From DATLLJ01 sp035537875 (GTDB lineage Bacteria > Acidobacteriota > Vicinamibacteria > Vicinamibacterales > CAVVIG01), in assembly GCA_035537875.1 (NCBI GenBank), contig DATLLJ010000037.1, positions 62,001-126,000 on the forward strand: a DNA stretch of 64,000 nt, in the 5' to 3' direction. A model generated the notes under the pieces. The model saw nothing but the letters and a program-made list of their open reading frames with translations, had not been told where the DNA came from and ran no database searches. Within the stretch, counting starts at the first letter, position 1. Each line of letters begins with the position of its first letter. Below, piece after piece: positions 1 to 9,199 of the stretch. A program made the translations under genes and the position numbers.

Positions 1-3000
1 ACGACGAAGCCACGCCAGAGAATTCGTCCTCGAGCGAAATCGACGGGCTCTGTGCATCGGGCGCCTCCGGCCTGAACTTCCAGTCCGGGTCGCCGTAGCA
101 CTGATATGCCGCCCACGTGTTACCGCCAAGCGTGTGCGCCACGTCGCGTGCGGCGGCCACGGCGTCGATGAAGCGGTCGCCGCGGAGCAGCCTTTCGTAG
201 AAGGATGTCGCAAAAGCGCGTGCCGCGATGTCGTCAACGGCCCATCCGGCTGCAATGACCGCGCGCACGCCGATCGCGATGAGCTTTTCAGCCATGCTCG
301 CCGCGAATGCCGGACGGTCCGGCGCCGAGACGAGCAACTCGCCGGGATCGCGCGCGGCCAGGTGGCAGCAATTGACGAACACCAACTCCGGGACGACCCG
401 CATGCTGCCGATTTCGCGTGGACCGAGAAACGTGCCCTTCGAGAGCACCACCCCCCGAGGGTCGTCCACCGACGCCGGCGGTTCGCCATGACCCGCGATG
501 TGCACGATTCGCCAGTCGCGCTCGAGCAGCGTCGTGACCACGGTGCGGGCTTCGGGACCTGACTGCGACGGATCGTCCGGACTGATGAGAGGCGTCACGA
601 GACCGCCAGCCGGAGGGAGCGCTTTCGAGAGCAGGTCGGCGACCGCGCGCGCCTCGGCGCGCGCTCCGGGCAGGCGTCTATACCGTTCCGGATCGACCTT
701 TGGCTCCCCGATCACGAGAATCGCGGCTTCCGCACGGGCGTCGATCACCTGCGTTCGGAATTCGCTCGTCCGCAGCTTGCGCAGGAGCTTCACGCGAATC
801 GCCCACGGTCTGGGGTCGTGGCGCGTGTCTGTACTTGCGTCCAACAGTTCCCACGGGATCCCGGCTGTGCCGCCGTCGAGCTCAATCAACATCTCGGAGC
901 TGCCGCCGAAGAACGGCTCCATCTCCGCTGGCACCAACAGCTGAAACAGGGTCCGGCCGATGCGCGTGTCCTGACTCCTGTCGTTGGATGCGCTGGCGAC
1001 CAGCTCTCGGACGAGCGGCGCCTGCGTGGCCAGCGCCCGCACCTCGGTGCGCGCCCGCTTTGTATCGAGGGTGTACTCGATGACGCCGGCACCGTCCGAG
1101 CTCTTGCTCATCGTCGCGGAAATGAAGTCGTAGTCCACGCCGCGGTAACCCGAATCGAGCGGACGCATGAGCGCGCCGGGTCCCTTTTGCACCGTCTCGG
1201 TCAGGACGTACTGTTCGGGGCTGGCGGCCACCTGAACGTGCAACGCTCGCCAGGCATCCCCGGCGCGGTCCAGGTACAGCTCGATGAGGTGCAGCGCGCT
1301 TACGGTTGGCCAGCCGTTGGACGCGAGACGTTCGTTCGCGGCCCGCACACCCTGGGCGATGAGCTGCGCCGACTGGCCCGCGGAAATGCCGGTGCCGCCG
1401 CTGCCGATGAGGGTTGCCGCGATCTCGAGCCGCGGCGGGGTGGTATGGCGGTCCAGAGGTTTCTCGGTTGCTCGCTGCGCCCAGGCGATCACACCTTGAG
1501 AGACCGTGGTTGCCAGTTCGGCCGCCGCGAGTTTGCCCTCTGCTCCAAGGCCGAGCACGATGACCGCCTCGGGGCGCGGAAGACGCCACGGGTTGTTGGG
1601 ATCGATGTGCGTGTTGATGAAGATCTGGTGTGTGCCAGGCACGTCCGGATAGAGGTTCGCCCTGAGCGATCGATCCATTGCGCCGCCGACGAGCCGATCC
1701 ATCACGCGTTCGGTGCCGGTCAGCCGTAGCGCGCGGTAGTGACCGAGCAGCAAGGGGTGGCGTACGAAGCTGAGATCGCCATTGATCACGGTGACACGCA
1801 GTGGAACTTCGCAACCTTGCTGTGCGCGCGAACGGGACGCGGCTGGCATCCGGAAAAGGCGCCGGCGTTCCGCCGGCGGTTTTGCCGCAACGGCGCCGCG
1901 TGTGGAACCAGGTACCGTCACGGAGACCAACAGTTCGGTATTGCCGGTCTGGAGCAGCTCCAGGTATGCCGGAAACGCCTCTCTTGTGGAGCCAAGCGCC
2001 AGGTGTTCCGCATTGACGCGCCAGGCCGGTACGCCTGGCAGCATCGCGCTCTCATGCGTCACGCGGCCATCGCCAGCCTCGTATTCGAGAAACGCCAACC
2101 CGCCGGGGCCTTCCTCGTAGCCGTACGGTGTGAACGGCGCTTCGCCAACCACGACCGCGACCTGCCGCGATTCGGCAAGCACGCCCTTGGCCCGCTGGCG
2201 CTCGAGCCTTCTCCAGAGCGCTGCGGCTCGATCGAGAATGCGCTGCGTCGGCACGCCCCAGCGGTACGCTTCGCGTTGACTGTCCAGGTTGTGCCACGAG
2301 CTCAACGCGGCAGCCCGCCTCGAGTCGGCGTCGGCAAGACGCGTCCAGGTGCTGCGCCTCGACAGCCCCGTCGTCTTGCCACCGAGCTCCGCCTGCAGCT
2401 GGACGAAGCCGTAACCGCTCGCCATGGCGCGCCGCGAAGCGGCGTCATCCGTGACCGGACCGATCGCCGTCTCCGGGCTCGCAGAAGTGTCGTCGCCCGA
2501 AAGCACCTGCATCGGCGTCCAGAATCCGCCGTTCGGCGGCCCGAGCATGAGGAGCCTGGCGCCATTCTTTGCCATGAGGCGGGTCCAGACGTCCGGGCGA
2601 ACTATCTGAATGGTCCGCGCGACCAGGGCTCCTGCCGAGTGGGTGAGGATGCGCACAGGCGAATCGATGCCGTTTCTTGCGGTCAGCAACCGGGCGACGT
2701 GCGTGGCGAGCCGGCGGGCTTGATCCTCGACAGGCCGCTTCCACTCGAACGCCACCTCGCTGACCTCGTGCGTTCGTGACAAGAACTCAACCAGCTCGGT
2801 GTAAGACGCCCGAGGCAAGCCAACGAGAACAGCGGCCGGTCGCTCTGCGTTTCCCGGTCCGGCCTTCGGGGCGCGGGTGCCAGTCGCCGATTCACCCGCC
2901 CATGAGAGCGGTCCGATCTTCAGAAAACGATCAGGCTCGTCTTGCGCGAGCGCGTTGACGATCGCTCCTGCGGTCCGCTCGTTGCTGAAATACCGGAAGT

Positions 3001-4396
3001 GCGAAACGCCGCTCCCTTGATCGAGGGCGAAAACGGCACCCTGCCGCCGCGGGGGCCCGCCGTACATGGAGCGCGTTTGAACGATCAGGTCGTTGTCCGT
3101 CCAGAAGAAACCGTCAGCCAGCAGGGTCTTGATCCAGGACGTGACGGAGTCGGCCTCCAGATCGCCGGCTACGACGCGGAGACTGCCGTCGATTGGCGCG
3201 GTCGTCTGGTGAAGCCACTTCACGAGCGGGCTTTCAGGGAGCATGGCGGCGAGACCGGGAAGCACGGCGGGATCGGCCCGCCGTTTCGCGACCTCGGCCA
3301 GAAAATCGATGAGGACAGGCGCGACTGGAACGCCCGCCAGTTCGAGCGTCCACTTGAAGACCGAGACATACGCGTCCAGGCGTTTCGAGGCCAAGAAGGT
3401 GCCGCGTGCCGGGCATGCGACGCGGACGATCCGATCCACACGAATGCCGCGCTGCCGGACCAGGGAGGTCAGCGCTTTGAGCTCGGCGCGATCGGCTTGG
3501 TACTCGTGTCCGGCGAACGGTTCGAACCTGTCGGTCTGCTCGGAGCACACGCGCGCCAGAACCTCGGCAACAAGCCCGCCGCGCGAGTGAGTGAGCAGGT
3601 GCAGCCGCGCGCCCTGCGGGCACGCTTTGGCCAGCGTCATCGCGTTGGCGATGGGGCTCGCACCGAGGGTCGGGTGATCGAGCCCGTACACACGCCCGTT
3701 GTAGTGGTCGAACAGAGAACGGACGCGCTGCGGATGTTCCACCCAGAGCCGGGAAAAACTTTCACTGGTTTCGGTGAACGTGCCGTGAACGAGGACGAGG
3801 AGCGGCCCGTTATTGGGAACGGAGGGCAGCCGTGTGACAGGGCGCATGCGTCCCTTGAGCTGCGGAAGCGCATCCGGCTGCAGTTCGTACAGGCCGGGAT
3901 TGACCTGAGCGTCCACTCGGCGGACAACCGCCGACGCTGCAAAGTCGGCTGCCTTGTCGCCGACGAGGTCGGCGATCACATCGAGGCCCGTCAAAACGAC
4001 GTCGCCCACTCCGCGTGGTGCGCCTCGATCGATCTCTCCGATCGCCGGGTCGTGCCACTGAAGACGAGCGGGAACGAGCACGCCGTCACCGTCAGTACCG
4101 GTGCTCCGGTCCGACGCGTCGCGGCGCTGCGCGAGCAGAAGATCGCGGGCACTTTCCGGGTGCAGTACGAGCGCAGGGCCTCTGTCGATGTGCAGCACCA
4201 CGACGTCGCGACCGGGCCTGGCGGCCACGACCGCTGTTTCGCCGCCGCCGCGAGTGGCTGCGAGCTGTATTGATGCTTCGAGCCGGCCGCGGCCGAGGCC
4301 CGCCGCGCCGGCGCGAGTGACGATCCGTCCCGTGGCGTCCGCCTGCCGTCCATCAGGCACGATGAACGTGATTGGCTTATGGCTCGATCGCGCCAC
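1..4396 (-). CDS. Large alpha/beta-hydrolase x2 - CHAT protease protein (3' end off the left edge)
   Basis: Last gene of a four-gene minus-strand operon; at least 1465 codons with no stop, continuing past base 1. About 180 residues of unassigned N-terminus precede a lipase-like alpha/beta-hydrolase segment (LVLVHGTF near residue 197, nucleophile elbow THSRGG near 270, VACPARGT near 320). A second hydrolase segment follows (elbow THSAGA near 586, LGPPNGGF near 615), then a Rossmann-like stretch (AVIVLGLGAEG near 925). The C-terminus is a CHAT protease: HIAGHGE (His about 1303), FVNCCHLA (Cys about 1342) and the typical closing NTWAAYQCYGDPDW. The start is a GTG at 4396-4394, ten bases after the upstream stop, behind GAGAGAGG. 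I checked the reading frame at the start, both serine elbows, the middle and the CHAT dyad, and all agree. CHAT proteases are caspase relatives (family knowledge). A role in regulated proteolysis or cell death is inference. Confidence 0.85.
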   Translation of the reverse strand, partial: MARSSHKPITFIVPDGRQADATGRIVTRAGAAGLGRGRLEASIQLAATRGGGETAVVAARPGRDVVVLHIDRGPALVLHPESARDLLLAQRRDASDRSTGTDGDGVLVPARLQWHDPAIGEIDRGAPRGVGDVVLTGLDVIADLVGDKAADFAASAVVRRVDAQVNPGLYELQPDALPQLKGRMRPVTRLPSVPNNGPLLVLVHGTFTETSESFSRLWVEHPQRVRSLFDHYNGRVYGLDHPTLGASPIANAMTLAKACPQGARLHLLTHSRGGLVAEVLARVCSEQTDRFEPFAGHEYQADRAELKALTSLVRQRGIRVDRIVRVACPARGTFLASKRLDAYVSVFKWTLELAGVPVAPVLIDFLAEVAKRRADPAVLPGLAAMLPESPLVKWLHQTTAPIDGSLRVVAGDLEADSVTSWIKTLLADGFFWTDNDLIVQTRSMYGGPPRRQGAVFALDQGSGVSHFRYFSNERTAGAIVNALAQDEPDRFLKIGPLSWAGESATGTRAPKAGPGNAERPAAVLVGLPRASYTELVEFLSRTHEVSEVAFEWKRPVEDQARRLATHVARLLTARNGIDSPVRILTHSAGALVARTIQIVRPDVWTRLMAKNGARLLMLGPPNGGFWTPMQVLSGDDTSASPETAIGPVTDDAASRRAMASGYGFVQLQAELGGKTTGLSRRSTWTRLADADSRRAAALSSWHNLDSQREAYRWGVPTQRILDRAAALWRRLERQRAKGVLAESRQVAVVVGEAPFTPYGYEEGPGGLAFLEYEAGDGRVTHESAMLPGVPAWRVNAEHLALGSTREAFPAYLELLQTGNTELLVSVTVPGSTRGAVAAKPPAERRRLFRMPAASRSRAQQGCEVPLRVTVINGDLSFVRHPLLLGHYRALRLTGTERVMDRLVGGAMDRSLRANLYPDVPGTHQIFINTHIDPNNPWRLPRPEAVIVLGLGAEGKLAAAELATTVSQGVIAWAQRATEKPLDRHTTPPRLEIAATLIGSGGTGISAGQSAQLIAQGVRAANERLASNGWPTVSALHLIELYLDRAGDAWRALHVQVAASPEQYVLTETVQKGPGALMRPLDSGYRGVDYDFISATMSKSSDGAGVIEYTLDTKRARTEVRALATQAPLVRELVASASNDRSQDTRIGRTLFQLLVPAEMEPFFGGSSEMLIELDGGTAGIPWELLDASTDTRHDPRPWAIRVKLLRKLRTSEFRTQVIDARAEAAILVIGEPKVDPERYRRLPGARAEARAVADLLSKALPPAGGLVTPLISPDDPSQSGPEARTVVTTLLERDWRIVHIAGHGEPPASVDDPRGVVLSKGTFLGPREIGSMRVVPELVFVNCCHLAARDPGELLVSAPDRPAFAASMAEKLIAIGVRAVIAAGWAVDDIAARAFATSFYERLLRGDRFIDAVAAARDVAHTLGGNTWAAYQCYGDPDWKFRPEAPDAQSPSISLEDEFSGVASS

Positions 4397-4406
4397 AGGC
4401 CCTCTC

Positions 4407-5468
4407 TCAGCGCCTCGTGGCGCGGCGTCGCCTCTCGGCCGCCGCCTTCCTTCTTTGCGGGTCAGGGGACGATCGCTTCATGCCGCCTCGGGGACGGCGT
4501 GCCTTTCTCTCGCCCGTGACGCGCGACAGCTTCACCTGCAGCGATCGCGAGGTTGTCGCTGGAAGCGGATCGAGCGTGTAGTCAGGCAGGATGTTCTGGT
4601 CGTACAACAGCGCGTACACGAGCGCCTGGTTCGTCTTGTGGCCGGGACGGAACACGTTGTTCTCCAGCCATTCGACGACGTGAGCCAGTCCCTTTCCCAG
4701 GTCGATGTCGACGTCGGCCGAGTGAACCAGCGCGTTGGCCGCTCCCGGAAGCGGCATCGTGTCGCGCGAAAACGAAAGCTGCACGTTGCCTTCCGCGAAG
4801 CGCCTGTGCTTCCAGCTGTCAGGGTGCGCGGGCAGTCCGGGACGCGATGCCGGCGCCCGATGGCCAGCGGCGCCTGCGAAGTCGGCCGTGCGGGCCACAC
4901 GCTCCTTCAGGCCGCCTTCGACGAAAAGAAACACGCGATCCAGTGCGACGTGACGAACGCCGCGCACGAACGACAGAAGCGGCGCGCCGTCAACCCGCGT
5001 ATCTCGAAGCTTCGCCTCGATATTCAGGCACGCCATCTGCGCGGCTGTCTGGAGCGACCGAAACGTCGCCTCGTCGAGCCCGCTGTCGGGCGCCGCAAAG
5101 GGTGACGCTCGGCCGAGAAGCCGGCCGAAACCCTCCGGCAGCGCGCTCGTTCCCGGTGAATCGGGAACGAGCATCAATCGCAGCACCAGCGTATTCTCTT
5201 CGACGCCGTCTCGGACGAAATCGCTTCGGCGGAGGAGCCGCCACGCGGGCCGATGGTCCGCCGCCGAGAACGTCATTCCGTACAGCTGCCCGGCATCGAA
5301 GGGCAACTCGAGGTCAAGCTCGAACGTCGCCGATACGGCCTCGCCGCGGTACAAAGGCCGCGGGCCGCCCGACGCAAACAGGTCGGAGATCTCGATTCTG
5401 AGCGGCCCGCCGTTCCACAGGTTTCGGTCGCAGCCGTACAGCAGCATGGTCAGGTGTTTGGCGGTCAT
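4407..5468 (-). CDS. Unrecognised 353-residue protein with basic C-terminal tail
   Basis: I do not recognise this family. The protein opens MTAKHLTMLLYGCDRN and looks mostly beta-rich and soluble in the first 130 residues. The middle is mixed, and the last 40 residues (about 313-353) are extremely Arg/Lys-rich (KARRPRGG..RRKAAAERRRR). There is no signal peptide or membrane segment. The ATG at 5468 is chosen because AGAGGA stands six bases before it; a farther upstream GTG would overlap the preceding gene. It sits 10 bases after the M15 peptidase gene and 10 bases before the hydrolase-CHAT gene, so it is almost certainly co-transcribed with the two proteases. It could be a protease substrate, scaffold or effector; nothing in the sequence decides. 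Confidence 0.8.
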   Translation of the reverse strand: MTAKHLTMLLYGCDRNLWNGGPLRIEISDLFASGGPRPLYRGEAVSATFELDLELPFDAGQLYGMTFSAADHRPAWRLLRRSDFVRDGVEENTLVLRLMLVPDSPGTSALPEGFGRLLGRASPFAAPDSGLDEATFRSLQTAAQMACLNIEAKLRDTRVDGAPLLSFVRGVRHVALDRVFLFVEGGLKERVARTADFAGAAGHRAPASRPGLPAHPDSWKHRRFAEGNVQLSFSRDTMPLPGAANALVHSADVDIDLGKGLAHVVEWLENNVFRPGHKTNQALVYALLYDQNILPDYTLDPLPATTSRSLQVKLSRVTGERKARRPRGGMKRSSPDPQRRKAAAERRRRATRR

Positions 5469-5478
5469 GGCGGATCCT

Positions 5479-6045
5479 CTAGGAGCCTCGGCGCGTGGTC
5501 GGGTGTCGGGCATTCCGCGCGCGTCGTTTCGCCGGCCGTCGACGTCGTCGTCTGCGCGTCGGCCGCGTCAGCGATCGCTCGATCCGGTTCAGCTTCTGCG
5601 ACGTCGCGGACCACACCGCTTCCATCCCGCCCTGCTCGTAACACGTCCGACATTCCTTGACCGTCACCGGCAGCTGGACGTGAGGTTTGTCGAGGAACTT
5701 CTTCCAATCCCCGCCCCATTCGAGCCCACGCGCGTTGGCGGCCATGCCGATCGTCGCCCAGACGGAAATCGGGGCGCTCCAGTCCGGTTTGCCGTTCGCG
5801 AACGGGCAGAGATCGGCAGCCAGCCCGTAGTTGTGGTTCGACTCGCCCCCTCGCGCCTGCGTCACGACGGGGCCGGGCTTTGTCCGTCCCTGCGCGAACA
5901 AGGCATCCTGTTCCGCGAACGTGCGCAGTCCCTGGACGACCTCGACGACGATGCCTTGCAGGGCGAGCGTGGCGATGACGTCGCGTACAGCAGCGGCGAG
6001 CGCCGGGTGGAGCTGGCGGAGCCGCCTTTCAGACGAGAGGTTCAC
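5479..6045 (-). CDS. M15-family (VanY/endolysin-like) D,D- or L,D-peptidase with Arg-rich tail
   Basis: 188 residues. It carries the zinc signature SNHNYGLAAD (His71, Asp78) and a later KPHVQL (His122), the pattern of M15 peptidoglycan peptidases such as phage endolysins and CwlK. These cut peptide cross-links or stem peptides of murein (family knowledge). No signal peptide is visible, as in endolysins, so access to the wall would need another route. Residues 160-188 form a striking tail containing seven consecutive arginines. The GTG at 6045 is preferred because GAGG lies nine bases upstream and overlaps the caspase stop; GTG at 6060, which overlaps that stop, is the alternative. Second gene of the caspase/CHAT operon. 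Confidence 0.85.
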   Translation of the reverse strand: MNLSSERRLRQLHPALAAAVRDVIATLALQGIVVEVVQGLRTFAEQDALFAQGRTKPGPVVTQARGGESNHNYGLAADLCPFANGKPDWSAPISVWATIGMAANARGLEWGGDWKKFLDKPHVQLPVTVKECRTCYEQGGMEAVWSATSQKLNRIERSLTRPTRRRRRRRPAKRRARNARHPTTRRGS

Positions 6046-6056
6046 GGCCGACCGCC

Positions 6057-6902
6057 TCACACTGGCGAAAACAGCGGCCGCTCGAACTGGTCGGACCGAC
6101 CCTCGAGCTGTGGCACCTGATCGAATCCGCGCTTCTTCAGCTCCGTCACGGCCCGATCGTGCAGCTGCTTGTAGGTCAGCCGGCCATTCGCGGTCTGCAT
6201 CGCCTGCACGAGCGAGTACGTGAGCGCGCCTGTGTACACGCCGTCGATGAAGGCGTCGGCCGACGTCTGAGTGTCGCGGCACCCAGTAATGAGCACTTCC
6301 GGGAGCTCGGCCTTGACGATGTCCCTGGTCTTTCTGGCGCTGCGCGACGATTTTCGCAGCTCGGTCCTGACCGGCAGAATCGAGCGACGACCCGATTCAG
6401 CGACCATCAGATCCCACGGGCTCGGCAGATATCGCTCCTTGACCGGCGCGTCCGGCGGCAGGATGGCGCGCGTGTTCGTTCCCGAGTGACAGCAATCCAT
6501 GATGACCGTGAGGCTGACACCGGCGCGGGTCTTGTCGAACGCCGTCCGCAGCCAATCATCTCTCAACGGATCTTCCCAATCGAGATCGGTCGGACACAGA
6601 ATCTCGTCACGTCCGTCGGCCTCGTCGAGATTGGCGTCGTCCGGCACGTGCGATCCGTGTCCGGAATAATGCAGAACGGCCACATCCCCTTTCTTCGAAT
6701 CCCGCACCAGCCGCGTGATGCGGGCCTGCATCGCCTTCTTGGTCGCGGCGGCGTCGGTCAGCGTCACCACGTCGCCGCTCTTGAAACCGTAGAGGTTGAT
6801 CAGCGCCTCGCGGAGGTTCTTGACGTCGTTGACGCATCCCCTCAAGTCTGCGCCGGGGACTTGGTATTTGTTGATGCCGATCAGCAGCGCGCGCTTGGTC
6901 AC
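6057..6902 (-). CDS. Caspase-family (metacaspase-like, C14) cysteine protease
   Basis: 281 residues. It opens with the typical KRALLIGINKYQ strand and RGCVNDVKNL, followed by the catalytic HYSGHGSH (His82) and VIMDCCHSG (Cys138). Asp136, two residues before the catalytic Cys, occupies the position of the S1-pocket Asp in type I metacaspases, which gives preference for cutting after Arg or Lys (family knowledge). No signal peptide is seen, so it is probably cytoplasmic. The GTG at 6902 is chosen because GGAGGG lies six bases before it; an upstream in-frame GTG at 7025 has no such site. First gene of the operon, followed 11 bases later by the M15 peptidase. Its substrates are unknown; the basic tails of the next two proteins are candidates. 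Confidence 0.92.
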   Translation of the reverse strand: MTKRALLIGINKYQVPGADLRGCVNDVKNLREALINLYGFKSGDVVTLTDAAATKKAMQARITRLVRDSKKGDVAVLHYSGHGSHVPDDANLDEADGRDEILCPTDLDWEDPLRDDWLRTAFDKTRAGVSLTVIMDCCHSGTNTRAILPPDAPVKERYLPSPWDLMVAESGRRSILPVRTELRKSSRSARKTRDIVKAELPEVLITGCRDTQTSADAFIDGVYTGALTYSLVQAMQTANGRLTYKQLHDRAVTELKKRGFDQVPQLEGRSDQFERPLFSPV

Positions 6903-7049
6903 TGTACCCTCCAACGTCTTTCTCCGGGCTTGACGAGACCGGCATCGTAACACCAACGGCAGCGAATTCTTCTTCGTGTGGAAGGTATCGGTCGGAGAGT
7001 TGTGCAGCGCCCGGTTGACGGGCACGTGTAGCGAAACGGATGAGTTAGA

Positions 7050-7092
7050 TCAAAAAAAGAAAGCGTTGGCGATCGTAACCGATCGCCAACGC
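7050..7092 (-). terminator. Rho-independent terminator of the haem/Vgb-propeller gene
   Basis: A perfect 13-bp stem (7063-7075 paired with 7080-7092) with a four-base loop. On the minus strand it is followed by a T-rich run (complement of 7051-7062). It lies 26 bases beyond the stop of the gene at 7118-9097 and insulates it from the caspase operon. Confidence 0.9.
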
Positions 7093-7117
7093 CAGGATGT
7101 TCGACGCGCCAGACGAG

Positions 7118-9097
7118 TTACTGTCCCGTTCTCGCAGCGGCCGTGGTAGAGGGCGCGGTTCGCTGCGTTGTCGTCGAAGGCGTGACCTTGAAGGGATAGC
7201 CGGGTGCACCGTTCACGTAGTACGCCCCCAGCGCCGTGATCTTATCCATGTCCGGATAGAGGACGCTGATGGCGGGCGCGTCGATCTGCGTGCCACGCGG
7301 GGAATACCAGATCGCTCCGTCCCGTGTCACCTGGATCTTCGGCGTGTCCGCGGCAAACTGCGGTTTCGGATAGAACGTGAACGTCTGGCTCTTCATGTTG
7401 AACTTGCCGATCGCCGCGGCTCGATCGGGCATCGGCGAATCGACGAACCACATATTGCCCTCGGTGTCGGGGGCCACGTCGTAGGGCTGCGATGTCCGCA
7501 GCGGAATCGTGTACTCGGTCATCTTGCCGGTCGCCTGGTCCAGCTTCACGAGCTTGCCGGGGCGGTTGCCGGCCGCCCAGATGCCCCACCAGATGTTGTT
7601 CTGGTAGTCGACGTTGAGGCGCCGCACGTGGCCGGGGTAGGTCGGCGGCATGAACTCGGTCCACGAGTTGTTGCTCGTGTCGAACTTCGCGATCTTTCCG
7701 CCGCTCCACTCGGCGATCCAGATGTTGTCGTTCCGGTCGGCGATCACGCCGTAGACGATGGCGTGCGGAGTCGGAAGGCGGAAGACGGAGACCTTGCCGG
7801 TCGCGCGATCGTACTTGCTCAGCGCACCGCCCATGATCCAGCCGACGTAGACGTTGTCCTTCGAATCGATGGCGAGCGACTGCAGCCACTTGACGGAGTT
7901 CCTGACCACGTTGTCGGGGTCCATCGGAATCGTCTTCTCGAACTTCTCGGTCTTCGGGTTGAAGATCAGCAGGTTCTTCTCCTGGGTCGGGGTGACTCCG
8001 CTGTGCTGGGGCAGGAGGATCATGCCCGATCGATCGACCAGCACCTCGTGGATCCCGTTCTTGGGATCAGGCAGCAGCCACGACTTCTGATCGCCGGTGC
8101 GCGGATCGAGTTTGACGAGCCGGTGCGGAAAGCCCCGGTCCACCAGCCAGACGTTGCCGTCGTTGTCGAACCGGACGTCCTGGCCGACCCGCCTCCCGCG
8201 GTAGCCGATATTGATATAGTCGGGCGCTTTGCTGAGCTGTCCGGGCGGGTCCGGAGGCAGATAGTACTCAATGTACATCGCCTTCGAGAGGCTCGCCTCG
8301 TCGACCGTCATCTCGTTCGGCGACCGGACCGCGCGCGGCTTGGCGTCGGGTCCGAAGTTCTTGACCATGTAGGCGACCAGATCCTCGCGATCCTTCCGCG
8401 AGAAGTTGAACATCGAGGTTCTGTAAGACAGGAGGCCTTGTGCGTAGCTCGTGGCATCCCGCTCCCAGAGCGCCTTGCCCTGCATGTGGTCGATGCGCGC
8501 GTTCCACACTGCCTCGTTCCCGGGCTGCGACGGCAGGAAGTTCTCGCCATGGCACGCCATGCAGACCTGCTCGGCGACCTGCTTTCCGGGGCCGTTGTCC
8601 GGGTAGATTTCGTCGTAGCTCTGGAACGTCAGCGGGGAGCCCTCCGCCGTGGCTTCGTTCAGGGCTCCACCGCCCTCCAGGCTGCCGCTGAAATCGCGCA
8701 GCGCGACTTTGATGTTCTGAGTGTCGCCCGCCTTCAGCGCCAGCTTTTGAACATCCGACACGAGATCCTTCGTCTTGACGGTGACCTCGTAGTTGCCGGG
8801 AAGCAGCGCGACGGAACGGAACTGCCCCGCGCTGGTGAAGACCATGTAGCCGATCGACTTGTCGACATTGCGGATGTACACCTGCGCGGCCCTGAAGGGC
8901 TTCGTCGCCGTCACGCTGCCAGACAGGCTGGCCGTGCCCGCGATCGCGCGCCCTGTGCGTTGTTGCGCCGCCGTCCCGGCGGGCGCCACCCATCCGCTCG
9001 CATGAAACGCGATGTAGCCGGCCGTCAGGCTTGCGATCAAAGCGGTTACCAACGACCACGCGCGCCGCGGTCGGTTGGCACTCTTCCAAGCGTCCAT
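7118..9097 (-). CDS. Exported c-type haem protein with Vgb-like beta-propeller
   Basis: 659 residues. A membrane-spanning signal lies at residues 13-32. A short carboxypeptidase-regulatory-like beta domain (about 55-135) follows, with GNYEVTVKTKD. Then comes a single haem-c motif CMACH (Cys179, Cys182, His183) and a long six-bladed propeller with repeated phrases such as NDNIWIAEWSGGKIAKFD and GNVWLVDRGFPHRLVKLD, as in virginiamycin B lyase. Family members are predicted periplasmic, but the reaction is unknown; lyase activity should not be assumed, because many such propellers only share the fold. AGGAGG stands five bases before the ATG. A strong terminator closes the gene, so it is probably monocistronic. 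Confidence 0.88.
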   Translation of the reverse strand: MDAWKSANRPRRAWSLVTALIASLTAGYIAFHASGWVAPAGTAAQQRTGRAIAGTASLSGSVTATKPFRAAQVYIRNVDKSIGYMVFTSAGQFRSVALLPGNYEVTVKTKDLVSDVQKLALKAGDTQNIKVALRDFSGSLEGGGALNEATAEGSPLTFQSYDEIYPDNGPGKQVAEQVCMACHGENFLPSQPGNEAVWNARIDHMQGKALWERDATSYAQGLLSYRTSMFNFSRKDREDLVAYMVKNFGPDAKPRAVRSPNEMTVDEASLSKAMYIEYYLPPDPPGQLSKAPDYINIGYRGRRVGQDVRFDNDGNVWLVDRGFPHRLVKLDPRTGDQKSWLLPDPKNGIHEVLVDRSGMILLPQHSGVTPTQEKNLLIFNPKTEKFEKTIPMDPDNVVRNSVKWLQSLAIDSKDNVYVGWIMGGALSKYDRATGKVSVFRLPTPHAIVYGVIADRNDNIWIAEWSGGKIAKFDTSNNSWTEFMPPTYPGHVRRLNVDYQNNIWWGIWAAGNRPGKLVKLDQATGKMTEYTIPLRTSQPYDVAPDTEGNMWFVDSPMPDRAAAIGKFNMKSQTFTFYPKPQFAADTPKIQVTRDGAIWYSPRGTQIDAPAISVLYPDMDKITALGAYYVNGAPGYPFKVTPSTTTQRTAPSTTAAARTGQ

Positions 9098-9199
9098 GTC
9101 TGCCTCCTCGTCACACGCGAATTGACTGCCGTCGCAAACCCAACACGGTCGATGTCGTCACCGGGCCGCCACAATCTGCCCGGGCAGCTCGATGATGTC

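Noticed and set aside
818..4273. Long plus-strand open frames across the left end
   Set aside because: They are the complement of the hydrolase-CHAT gene, whose minus-strand frame shows GHG, NCC and two GxSxG motifs in one continuous phase.
1..6902. Gasdermin as the substrate of the caspase operon
   Set aside because: The 353-residue protein is longer than bacterial gasdermins, lacks their N-terminal palmitoylated cysteine pattern and has no recognisable gasdermin strand pattern.
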